Of a stretch of DNA of 64,000 bases, positions 44,863-53,567 are shown piece after piece. The stretch lies in the NCBI RefSeq assembly GCF_002105155.1, contig NW_019028993.1, forward strand, positions 1 through 64,000, in the 5' to 3' direction. How positions within the stretch are numbered: position 1 is the stretch's first letter; each line of letters opens with the position of its first letter. This DNA is from Lobosporangium transversale (lineage: Eukaryota; Mortierellomycota; Mortierellomycetes; Mortierellales; Mortierellaceae). The notes under the pieces are model-generated. The model was not told the DNA's origin. It worked only from the letters and a program-made list of their open reading frames with translations, and did not search any database. Made by a program: the position numbers and the translations under genes.

Positions 44863-45468
44863 ATAAATACAGAGCGTTTTATTCGACCAGATAATAAGAG
44901 CAATAATAATAGAAATAATAGAAATAATAATTAAGACTTGTGAACTAGTTTGTTTTTAATGGTCAATCAAGTCAACAGTCTAAATGCCCCTTTATGTTTT
45001 TATATTTTGGAGAATAGGGAGAATGCTGATATTGATGACATGTAATATCAATGTTGCTTTATAAGCTTGTTTGCTTTTTGCAGATCATATTTTTTTATCC
45101 TTGTTTCGCAATGGATCCAAGCAATCTGAAACAGACAATGCGTGTGCGAGGCACATGCCACGCCGTGCGACAAAAGGTATATAACCAGTTCTAAACTCCC
45201 TGTGAAATTGTTTACATATTCCCACTATGAAGTAATGCTGCATCTTTTTAGGGTGAAAGGGCATCTCAGACATCCATCGTTGCACAAAAGGAGATTAAAA
45301 CATTTAAACAACAGTGCTGTGCATCGAATTTGGACTAAAAAAATTTGTGAGCTTGCATTTCAGTGGTAGCTTTGTCAGGGGCAAGGTTTCAGAAAATTTG
45401 AAGACTCTTATAACCTTTTTTTTTTTTTTTTTTTTTTTTTTACAACTGTACGTTCTTTGTCTCCCGTC
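44863..45468. other. Intergenic spacer upstream of ectodomain member C
   Basis: No exon recognised; the ORF at 45142-45369 has no family features. A 26-base poly(T) at 45415-45440 ends 28 bases before the start of the next gene. Confidence 0.5.
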
Positions 45469-47151
45469 ATGTTCATTCCTTTGTCCTTCCTTGCCTTGAA
45501 GGCCATCTTATCCCTATGTCAGATTGTTATCGTTGGAGGATTCGGTGCCATTTTGGGAATCTACTCGAGGTTTGGAGGTGAATATGCCAACAGCATCAGA
45601 TGGGTCCGTCAAGGCGGTTACTTTGAGATGTCCTCTTTGCTTCTTCATTTTCCCAAAAGAATCCCAATTCGAGCAAAGATTGCTATGGTCGTTGCTTTCA
45701 TCATGGCTTTACTCGTCAGTTTAGCTGACAAGGCTGTCTGGGCTTTTGTCAAGCGATCGCAAGAACCCAGATTCATCTCGACGTCTGTCATTAGTACACC
45801 ACAGCACATCATTAGTGTTCCTTGGACTACCTTCTCTGGATGGTCCACATCCATGCGAGCTGGAACAAGTATTGTAGAAACCATGAAGCAAATGCTGGGT
45901 GATCACAAAAGGATTCCATCTGCGGTTCCGGGACGGCTATATGAACCTACGATTTCATCTTATGAAGAGTCATGCAAACAACTTGACCTGAATGTGCACT
46001 ATGACATGGATTATAATACGACCTTAACAAATGGCAGCTGCTCGACGGTGTATCTCATGGCTCCTATCATCAACTCAGTCCGAAATAATACCAACGTCAA
46101 CATCGTTAAGCGATCCAGTGATCAATGGAGTATAAGCGTACCGATCAAGACATCGCCTGAACAATTGCATAGGATCAATTGGATAGTAATTCAAGAGTAT
46201 AAAAATCAGACTTGTATAGTTTCCAACCCAAATACCTATCACGGTTCAGCGGCCAGCAATAGCATGGATAATTTACCGGCGACATCGGCCCTCAAATGTA
46301 TCCATCAGACAGGCGATATTTCGATTGTAACAGTCACCTCCACCGAGTTTTCAGCTCGAACAACACAGAAATTTCGCCAAGTGTCGACTAAAATATTTGG
46401 AGAATACAATGATATGTTTCGGGCCATGGAGGCGCATGCCAGCAATCCAACCCTCACAACCTCCCAACAATTACTTGTAGAAGTTCAAATTGTCGACTCC
46501 ACGGTTTATACTTTAATATGCTACTGGGGCCAAGTATCACCTCCCAAATCAACAACTTGGAAGTGTACCTATCTTATCTTTGATGCTGTCGTACTCAAAC
46601 CACAAGTTCCAAATGCTGAGATTGCCAAAGCTCGTGGGAACAGACCACTGTCTAAACTTCCAGAAGAGTCTACAACCAACATCCTCATTAGTCATTCTCC
46701 AAGTATTGTCAACAATACACTTGTGCCTATACCTCTCTCCGCTCTAAGGATTGCGACTTTAGAGGCTTCTCAATACCTATCATCTTTGGGCCAAAACTTC
46801 TACCATGACTGGGAAGCTTCGCGGATGTACATCCAGTACGACATGTCGGATATGATTGAAGGTTATGAAGTACCGGATTGGCTATTCGGTTGTGTTATCA
46901 CAAGTGTATGCATTCTCTTCATTCTGTGGGTCTGGACGGAAATCAAGTTGGACACAGTCTATACTAGCTCGCTTTACAAAAACGTTGCGATTGAAATGGA
47001 AGATCAAGTACATGGCAGAGCTCCTCTATTAATGCGATTCAACGTCAGTGAAACAAGCCTTGAGGGTGTCCCAATCCTGGAAAGCTGTGATCAACTTGAT
47101 AGAGTATCTAATGCATCACAAAGCCCTTTAATAAACAAACGAAATCAATAG
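45469..47151 (+). CDS. Three-TM six-cysteine ectodomain protein, member C (unknown family)
   Basis: Intronless, 560 residues from the ATG at 45469. An in-frame ATG at 45457 would add MSPV; the MFxP start of the paralogues favours 45469. Same plan as members A and B: helix 1, SIRWVRQGGYFEM, helix 2 (VVAFIMALLVSLADKAV), GWSTSMRAGTSIVE, PSAVPGRLYEP, the six cysteines (ESCKQLD, GSCSTV, TCIVS, LKCIHQTGD, LICYWG, WKCTYL), SSLGQNFYHDW, helix 3, and tail VYTSSLYK..APLLM. Many NxS/T sequons. It is the first of three plus-strand copies and is more diverged than A, B and E from each other, notably in the last third of the ectodomain. Confidence 0.74.
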   Translation: MFIPLSFLALKAILSLCQIVIVGGFGAILGIYSRFGGEYANSIRWVRQGGYFEMSSLLLHFPKRIPIRAKIAMVVAFIMALLVSLADKAVWAFVKRSQEPRFISTSVISTPQHIISVPWTTFSGWSTSMRAGTSIVETMKQMLGDHKRIPSAVPGRLYEPTISSYEESCKQLDLNVHYDMDYNTTLTNGSCSTVYLMAPIINSVRNNTNVNIVKRSSDQWSISVPIKTSPEQLHRINWIVIQEYKNQTCIVSNPNTYHGSAASNSMDNLPATSALKCIHQTGDISIVTVTSTEFSARTTQKFRQVSTKIFGEYNDMFRAMEAHASNPTLTTSQQLLVEVQIVDSTVYTLICYWGQVSPPKSTTWKCTYLIFDAVVLKPQVPNAEIAKARGNRPLSKLPEESTTNILISHSPSIVNNTLVPIPLSALRIATLEASQYLSSLGQNFYHDWEASRMYIQYDMSDMIEGYEVPDWLFGCVITSVCILFILWVWTEIKLDTVYTSSLYKNVAIEMEDQVHGRAPLLMRFNVSETSLEGVPILESCDQLDRVSNASQSPLINKRNQ

Positions 47152-47650
47152 ATGCAATGTTCCTGATCCTTCACATCATCCCTTTGTTCATTCCCAACCT
47201 GTCGTTCCTTCCATTCCTCTCTTCATTCCTAGCCAGCTGCATCGTGACACCAAATCTCGTTGGAAAATAAAAGCATTTCAAAATATATAACTTCATTGCA
47301 TCCTTTCAAATATGGAGTACATGTGACACTTTATAGTTATATTTGCAGGCACCTAACATTCTTTCATACAGCTTTTTTTAAGAGGAAGCTTCCGCCTATA
47401 TCCTGAATTCATCCCAACGATCTTCGGCAGTTTTCATAGTGGTCAAACCGGTATTTCAGATAGACTCAACATGAATCGATGAGCACTTCTAACACTTCTT
47501 GTCTCAAGGATTGTTTATTTGTTTGTTTGTCTATTTTTTTAAAGAGGCGAAAGTGTGATGTGTGAAGAATGTGTAAGCAATTTTCTGAGCAAGTTTCAGA
47601 TTTAAACTAACAAACACACTTTCTCCAAAGTATATTTAAGGTACCAAAAC

Positions 47651-47681
<31 letters not shown>

Positions 47682-47706
47682 CTTTCCTACTTCACTAGCC
47701 ATCACC
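47152..47706. other. Intergenic spacer
   Basis: Between members C and D. A 28-base poly(T) tract at about 47657-47681 lies some 25 bases before the next ATG. No exon recognised. Confidence 0.5.
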
Positions 47707-49371
47707 ATGTTCCTTACTGTTCATGAATTCTATATCAATCTTTTCTTGGCCATTTTCCAATTCGTCCTCATCGGTACTCTAGGAGCCATTCTTGCCATCT
47801 ACTCAAGATTCGGAAATGAATATGCTAGCAGTGTCAACTGGAGTCGCCAAGGCGGTTATAGGGAAATGCTAATGGCGTTAATAAACTCACGCCGGAATGC
47901 ACCACGTACGACCTTAATTGTGCTGGCAATCACACTTTTCGTGAGTTTCCCTATTGGCTTTGCCGGTACTGGAGCCGCTTGGTTCATTCGACGCGCATCT
48001 AAACCAATCGATATCACAGCTCGCTACATCCGTACTCCTCAATTCGCTCCAGTCGGTGATTACAAGCATTTTAGTGACTGGAAATTTCCAATTCAGTATG
48101 GAGACAACGTTACCGAAGTATTATCTCGTGCTCTAAGCGACACAAAGAACATCGCCAATGCTGAGGATGGACATCTGTATCAACCACGTATAACAGAATA
48201 CCAGACGAAATGTGATCGAATAAACCTTTTTGTCTTGGGTGCGGATTACGGTCATTTAAAGCGCGATGGTTGCATGCTGGTAATGATAAATTTCCTAGGC
48301 CAGAAGGCGCTAGCCCAATCAAAAGCAATGGTTACTACTCTCTCTGATAACCGATGGAGAATGGCAGTTCCTTTCCAAGGCGAAATCTCAGTCCTCAATA
48401 CTCACGCTTTGCCGCAAATCGACTATAAAGGCATGCTATGTGCCATTCCTGATTTATATCCTCCGTTTGAGCAAACCATTAAAGATGGTATGATCAATAT
48501 TCCAAGGACCAGGACCACAAAGTGCGTGACAGGGCGTGGCGAAGTAGGAGTGGTGTCATTTTCTTCAGTCTACTTTCAATCAATGAAACTGGAAACGTTT
48601 CGCGACATTGCTTCATCAGTCTTTATCGAGTATGACGAGATGCTTCAGGCTATGGAATCCAATCTCAACAACCCAAGTTTTACAACGAACTCGACTCTTC
48701 TAGCAGAAATTCAGTCGGATGAATTTTCAGTCAATGTACTCGCATGTGCTGTGAGTGTCTCTCCGAGTTCTCGGTCTATACGTTGCTCCTATAACATTTT
48801 TAGCACAATATTGGCAAGGGCACCGAAGATTGACCCCGTTATTTCGAATACCTTCAATGCATCATTTCCAAGGCACCAAGAGTTTTCAAATATGGCGATA
48901 TTCGAGCATTTCCCTAAAGCTGTCGAAGGTTTCCCTATGCGGATCTCCATATCCGGTTTACGATACTCAACAATTTCTATCACTATCTACATGGCACGAC
49001 TCGGCTATAGCTTCATTCCAGACTGGGTTAGCAGCTCTCTCTATGTATTGTACGATATCAAGGCTCTGGAGCGGGGAAACGAGGTGCCAACCTGGTTGAT
49101 ATGGCTTGTAGGTGTTATCACTGGTGCTTGCATCGTTCTCTGGGGTATTGTTGAATGGAAGTTGGATTACCATTACACACGATCTCTGCACAAGATCATA
49201 TCCACCAAGATAGAAACCCAATATGAGGCCCGAGGACCAAAATTGGTGCGGTCAAGCTTTAAGCCTCTCAAGTTTGAAGATCAAAGGGTCTTACCTCGTG
49301 TGGAAGTCCTAGAACTGCATGCGGACAGGCCCAGCCTATCTTACTCCCATACTTCATACACACTTCCTTGA
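47707..49371 (+). CDS. Three-TM six-cysteine ectodomain protein, member D (unknown family)
   Basis: Intronless, 554 residues. Helix 1 (INLFLAIFQFVLIGTLGAILAIY), SVNWSRQGGYREM, helix 2 (TTLIVLAITLFVSFPIGF), then ectodomain with the six cysteines (TKCDRIN, DGCMLV, LCAIPD, TKCVTGRGEV, LACAVS, IRCSYN). MARLGYSFIPDW replaces the usual MASLGQNFYxDY. Helix 3 is PTWLIWLVGVITGACIVLW and the tail has HYTRSLHK and GPKLV. It is the most divergent copy: the DKG motif after helix 2 and several ectodomain blocks are lost, but the cysteine framework is complete. Confidence 0.73.
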   Translation: MFLTVHEFYINLFLAIFQFVLIGTLGAILAIYSRFGNEYASSVNWSRQGGYREMLMALINSRRNAPRTTLIVLAITLFVSFPIGFAGTGAAWFIRRASKPIDITARYIRTPQFAPVGDYKHFSDWKFPIQYGDNVTEVLSRALSDTKNIANAEDGHLYQPRITEYQTKCDRINLFVLGADYGHLKRDGCMLVMINFLGQKALAQSKAMVTTLSDNRWRMAVPFQGEISVLNTHALPQIDYKGMLCAIPDLYPPFEQTIKDGMINIPRTRTTKCVTGRGEVGVVSFSSVYFQSMKLETFRDIASSVFIEYDEMLQAMESNLNNPSFTTNSTLLAEIQSDEFSVNVLACAVSVSPSSRSIRCSYNIFSTILARAPKIDPVISNTFNASFPRHQEFSNMAIFEHFPKAVEGFPMRISISGLRYSTISITIYMARLGYSFIPDWVSSSLYVLYDIKALERGNEVPTWLIWLVGVITGACIVLWGIVEWKLDYHYTRSLHKIISTKIETQYEARGPKLVRSSFKPLKFEDQRVLPRVEVLELHADRPSLSYSHTSYTLP

Positions 49372-49827
49372 TTGATCTGTTTTTTTCTTCTTCTTTGATA
49401 TACTAGCTAATGAATATCTGTATAATACCCTTATATTATATAAATAATAAACAATAAATAATAAATAATACCTCAGTGATCTAACCTGAAAGCGATGCAG
49501 CTGCGATTTTTGAGACAAGCAGTGTTGGTTTATGATTGAAGCGTGCGGATTATATTTTTCGGTATAATAAAAAATTGAATATATATAGCTACAAAATGGA
49601 TAATGGCAATGAACATTGAAACACATATCAGTTTTGTATATGCAGCTCCAGAAAGGCTCCCAGCAAATAGAACCGATTCTCCCTAAACTGGTGATGCATC
49701 GCAATATTAAAATTACGCGTTCAAGGTCCCTCTCTTGACTTTACACGTGGCATTAGCGCTGAAGCATTGGCCGATCGGTGGAGAGAGTTGAGGGCTAGTT
49801 ATCGTGCTTCAAAATTGATGGTATAGT
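49372..49827. other. Intergenic spacer
   Basis: AT-rich, with AATAAATAATA repeats near 49441-49470. No exon recognised. Confidence 0.5.
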
Positions 49828-50400
49828 TTGTATGAGTTACTGGATTTTGGTACTATTCCAACGCCAGAACAGTGTGCCGACACTCCTCCCTCTCAAAGAG
49901 TATTAGCGCTAATCCCAAATCAAAAAACCCTTCGCAAGAACAGCGTGATTGGTCATTTTTTCAAATCAAGCAAGGAAGAGTTCCAGTGTCAGGTCCTGAA
50001 AGATGAAGAAATCCGTGACATTTCATACAAGGAATCCGGGAGTGGATATTCAAGATCTGTTCATCTAATCCAGCTCCATGGGAATTTATATAGTGCTCTC
50101 CAAGAATTCCGCAGTTATCAGAGCAGGGTTAAAAGTATCGTGCCACTACCCGATCCGAAAGAAGTTGACATGCTTCCCCCAACAATAAAGACAAGGCTCG
50201 ACATCACACGAAATGAGATTGTTGATGAGAGACTCAAGAAGTTGCTCCCTCATGAACAAGAAGCATACGAAAAAGTGCTTTTACTACTCATAGCCTTCAA
50301 CGAAGTGATGTCCAATACAATTAATTTGACGAACTTCAGAGCAGCCTTTGAAATGATCAACCCCTATTTCGATACTCTAGTTAGCATGCGCCTCACATAA
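49828..50400 (+). CDS. Hypothetical protein, possibly the intact part of a decaying gene
   Basis: A 190-residue ORF starts MYELLDFGTIPTPEQCAD and includes VLALIPNQKTL, SSKEEFQCQVL, SVHLIQLHGNLYSALQEFRSY and LPHEQEAYEKVLLLLIAF. No family recognised. It is soluble, mixed alpha/beta in composition, and has ordinary codon use, so it is unlikely to be a random ORF. It sits between members D and E of the ectodomain family, yet is unrelated to them. A further open stretch in another frame follows directly downstream, suggesting a frameshifted longer ancestor. Confidence 0.45.
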   Translation: MYELLDFGTIPTPEQCADTPPSQRVLALIPNQKTLRKNSVIGHFFKSSKEEFQCQVLKDEEIRDISYKESGSGYSRSVHLIQLHGNLYSALQEFRSYQSRVKSIVPLPDPKEVDMLPPTIKTRLDITRNEIVDERLKKLLPHEQEAYEKVLLLLIAFNEVMSNTINLTNFRAAFEMINPYFDTLVSMRLT

Positions 50401-50419
50401 GATCTAGCTTCGCATCAAT

Positions 50420-50668
50420 AAGCCTTTGTCGCAAAGCGAGTCCGCCCAAAGATTTCATCTTTTTTTCAGGAGCAATGGCGCGGCAATGCCTGGCTTAGGG
50501 CAAAAGCAGGCAGACAAGCGTCCCAAGTTGCTGTCGAGGAACATTACTCACAGTACAAGATGGCAAATGGAGTGCTACATTACTCAGAAGCAATTTCTTG
50601 CAATTTCCATCATATGGACTCCTCGGAGAAAAGGAAGGCGAAGTCGAAAGCAAAGGAGTTATGGTGAA
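50420..50668 (+). pseudogene. Coding-like tail downstream of the hypothetical ORF
   Basis: A start-less frame reads AFVAKRVRPKISSFFQ, GNAWLRAKAGRQASQVAVEE and HYSQYKMANGVLHYSE, then Lys-rich sequence before a stop. The composition is protein-like and continues the direction of the preceding ORF. May be a broken second half or an unmodelled exon. Confidence 0.3.
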
Positions 50669-50719
50669 ACCTACTCGATGATAAGGAGGTCAAAGCTCTC
50701 CGTGAAATCATTCATTTGA

Positions 50720-51187
50720 TGACAGGGTAGGCAGTGCCAATCATCCAACACCGCCACAAATGTACATTATGTGGATGAAAGAGTTACTGCCGGACTCTCG
50801 CTCATATGACACAAAGACAGCACGGAGTTCGTAACATCATATTTTATAATGGCTTTATCTCTACCCTGAAAAAATTGCGGAAGAAGAGTGATCAGTTGTA
50901 ACAGCAAACTTTTGTTATTAAAATAAAGGATTTCTATGGCAACACTAAAATTGCTAAAGCAGATGTGAACCTCAACCAGGGGCTCTTTTTGTGAGGAAGC
51001 AATGAAGGGTGGTTAAAGCTGGCATCTTTTTTTTAGGCATGTGCATATACAAAACTGATGTTCATAACAGAACTCCTTTTTTTTTTTTTTTTTTTTTTTT
51101 TTAGCATGATGCTCCTTAAGCATCTTCTAAGCTGGTATAAAAATGACACATACACAAAAAAAAAAAAAAAAAAAAAAAGATAGTCAA
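50720..51187. other. Promoter region of ectodomain member E
   Basis: Poly(T) at about 51077-51102, TATAAAAA at 51136-51143, and poly(A) at about 51158-51178 just before the ATG. No exon recognised upstream. Confidence 0.5.
51136..51143 (+). promoter_or_regulatory. TATA-like box of ectodomain member E
   Basis: TATAAAAA lies 45 bases before the chosen ATG at 51188 and overlaps an alternative upstream ATG at 51143. It therefore supports 51188 as start: initiation at 51143 would leave no leader. Confidence 0.4.
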
Positions 51188-52864
51188 ATGTTCCTTCCGT
51201 TCTCGATTTTCACTCTCAACATCATCCTAGCAGTCTTTCAGTTCCTGCTGGTTGCCGTAGTAGGAGCAATCCTTGCCATCTATTCACGGTCCGGTGACCA
51301 GTATGCCAACAGTATCCGATGGAGCCGTCAAGGAGGATACGTGGAGATGATCAGTTCGCTTTACAATTCGTCCTATAGTGTCCCGAGTCGTACGAAATGG
51401 GTCATGGTGGCCACCATCGTGGCAAGTCTTGTAGCTGGTGTGTTAGATAAAGGCGTGGCTCGCTTCATTTCTCCAACAGAAAGACTCATCAGAGGCGACA
51501 GCAAATTAGAAATCATTCCACAGTTCCAAGTACTTAGCCGTGAATATATCTTTAGCGGTTGGTCCACATCAATTCGACATGGTGAAAACATTACAGAGGC
51601 CATGGCTTTGATGATCAATAACACTAGGAACATCCAAACAGCCGAGGTGGGTAGTGGACGGCTGTATATCCCACGATTGACTGACTTCGATATTGTTTGT
51701 GCACAGTCCAGCGTTCATTTTCTGGACGACGAGATTGCCTATCTTTTACTCACCCAGGAGGGGTGCTCTAATGTGTACATCTACTTGTACAACTTACCGT
51801 CTTTCCATTACAACAACACAACTGTTGTGCAGAAATCTCCTCACCGGTGGAGTCTGGTTTATCCAGGAGGGAAAGAGCTCCTTGATGCGAGTCTGGGAAT
51901 TGATTTTAAACAGTCAGACACGCTCTGTACCCTACGCGAATTTGAGGTGTCCTACTTCGGTATCTTTGATGAAGGCGGAGTGAATCGTCTTCCTAGTACT
52001 GTCACTACGAAATGTGTTCGTGAGGACGGTGACGTTTTAGTAATGGCCGCCACCACTGTACGGTTCACTGGGGACCGTCTAGGGTTTAGTAATACCACCA
52101 CAAGATTGTTCCAAGGAACTGATGAGATCTTTCAGGCCATGGACGCGCTCATTAAAATGACAGCTCCGGCCCCAACTAAATATATGTATCATCCTACCAT
52201 TCTAGCCGAGGTGAGGGTCCGTGGGTCCATGATCGATACTGTGATCTGTACTTTTAGAGTCACTGCGGGTATTCCAAAGCCTGTATGTCTGTACTCTGTT
52301 ATCAGCTTCTTGGTCGTGAGACCAAAAGAACAAAGCGTTGCTATTAAAAGAGCAAGAGGTGACGTGCCTTTTTCGTCCACTTCTTCAAGTGCAAAAGCCA
52401 TGGTTATTGAGCATATTCCTTCGATGGCCCATGATGAACGAAATTTGATCTCAATACCTCAGCTCCAGAATGATACAGTGGCTGTGTCTCAATTCATGGC
52501 ATCGCTGGGACAAAACTTTTTTACGGATTACGAATCCCATAGGCTCTATGTGATCTATGACGTCTTTGATCCAGAAAAGGGTCTAGAGATCCCAAAGTGG
52601 TTATTGGTTGTCGTGATCGTGGTCATGGTGGTCTGTTTCTGCGTATGGACCTTGACAGAGTGGCTCCTGGATGGGAAATACACCAGCTCGCTTTACAAGA
52701 CCATTTCTATTCAATTGGGATCCTATAATCAAGTGTCAGCGCCTAGGGTCATGCGAGTGGATGTCAATCCTATGAAGTTTGAAGGCATACTAGTTATACC
52801 TATTCAAGAAGAGATGGAAATGGACAAAGACAATACCATGGCCTTATTGATGGACAGTCCCTAG
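51188..52864 (+). CDS. Three-TM six-cysteine ectodomain protein, member E (unknown family)
   Basis: Intronless, 558 residues from 51188; the upstream in-frame ATG at 51143 would only add a Lys run encoded by poly(A). Very close in plan to A and B: MFLPFSIF, helix 1, SIRWSRQGGYVEM, helix 2 ending LDKGVARFI, GWSTSIRHGENITEAM, INNTRNIQTA, GRLYIPRLT, six cysteines (IVCAQSS, EGCSNV, TLCTLRE, TKCVREDGD, VICTFR, PVCLYS). MASLGQNFFTDYESHRLYV, helix 3 (IPKWLLVVVIVVMVVC) and tail KYTSSLYK..APRVM follow. Sequons are frequent in the ectodomain. Its similarity to the minus-strand pair 34 kb away exceeds that to adjacent member D. Confidence 0.75.
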   Translation: MFLPFSIFTLNIILAVFQFLLVAVVGAILAIYSRSGDQYANSIRWSRQGGYVEMISSLYNSSYSVPSRTKWVMVATIVASLVAGVLDKGVARFISPTERLIRGDSKLEIIPQFQVLSREYIFSGWSTSIRHGENITEAMALMINNTRNIQTAEVGSGRLYIPRLTDFDIVCAQSSVHFLDDEIAYLLLTQEGCSNVYIYLYNLPSFHYNNTTVVQKSPHRWSLVYPGGKELLDASLGIDFKQSDTLCTLREFEVSYFGIFDEGGVNRLPSTVTTKCVREDGDVLVMAATTVRFTGDRLGFSNTTTRLFQGTDEIFQAMDALIKMTAPAPTKYMYHPTILAEVRVRGSMIDTVICTFRVTAGIPKPVCLYSVISFLVVRPKEQSVAIKRARGDVPFSSTSSSAKAMVIEHIPSMAHDERNLISIPQLQNDTVAVSQFMASLGQNFFTDYESHRLYVIYDVFDPEKGLEIPKWLLVVVIVVMVVCFCVWTLTEWLLDGKYTSSLYKTISIQLGSYNQVSAPRVMRVDVNPMKFEGILVIPIQEEMEMDKDNTMALLMDSP

Positions 52865-53057
52865 CTTTTATTTATTTGTGTATTCCTCTCTTTAGTCTGC
52901 AAATAATAATATAATGTATACTATTAATAACGAACTGCAGACCCGCGGCTTTGTCATAATAATAATAATAAAGCACAGTTCGTAGTAAACGACTGACCAA
53001 CGTACATGTAGTAGATTTACAATGTAGATGTAAAATCAAAAACCCAAACCCCAATAA

Positions 53058-53297
53058 GCTAGATTCTTCGTCTGTAGCGTGACAGAGCACTTCCTGGATA
53101 AGAAATATACTCGCTCGCTTTACAAGGTCATTTCTATTCAATTGGCGCCTCACAATCAGATATCTGCACCTTGGATCATGCAAGCGGATGTCGAACTTAT
53201 GAAATTTGAAGATGCACCCATTGTATCTATACAGGAGGTGGAAACGAACAAAGACAGCACAAGCAGCGATATGATTTTATTGAGGAGCAGCCTCTAG
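53058..53297 (+). pseudogene. 3' remnant of a sixth ectodomain-family copy
   Basis: An open frame without a proper start reads FFVCSVTEHFLDKKYTRSLYK, then ISIQLAPHNQISAP and MKFEDAP, aligning to the end of helix 3 and the C-terminal tail of member E (about 76 codons, stop at 53295-53297). Upstream there is only unrelated AT-rich DNA, so the first 85% of the gene is missing. It lies 193 bases after member E in the same orientation, as expected for a truncated tandem duplicate. Confidence 0.85.
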
Positions 53298-53567
53298 TTT
53301 TTTTCTCTCTTTCTTTCATCTCTTCTTTTCTTTTTCTTTACATGTATATACCCCTTTTTGCTCTTACTCATCCAATTCTTTTAGTCTCTAAATAATAAAA
53401 ACAAATGATAACGATTATGATAACAATAATAATAATACTTGTATTTGTCCATATTATTAAGTGATGAAATGATGAAGGTATTGATAACGAGAATGCAATA
53501 TGATGATGCTGTTATGTGTTATCTGTTTAACTTTTTTTTTTTTTTTTTTTTTTTTTTCCTCCTCTCT

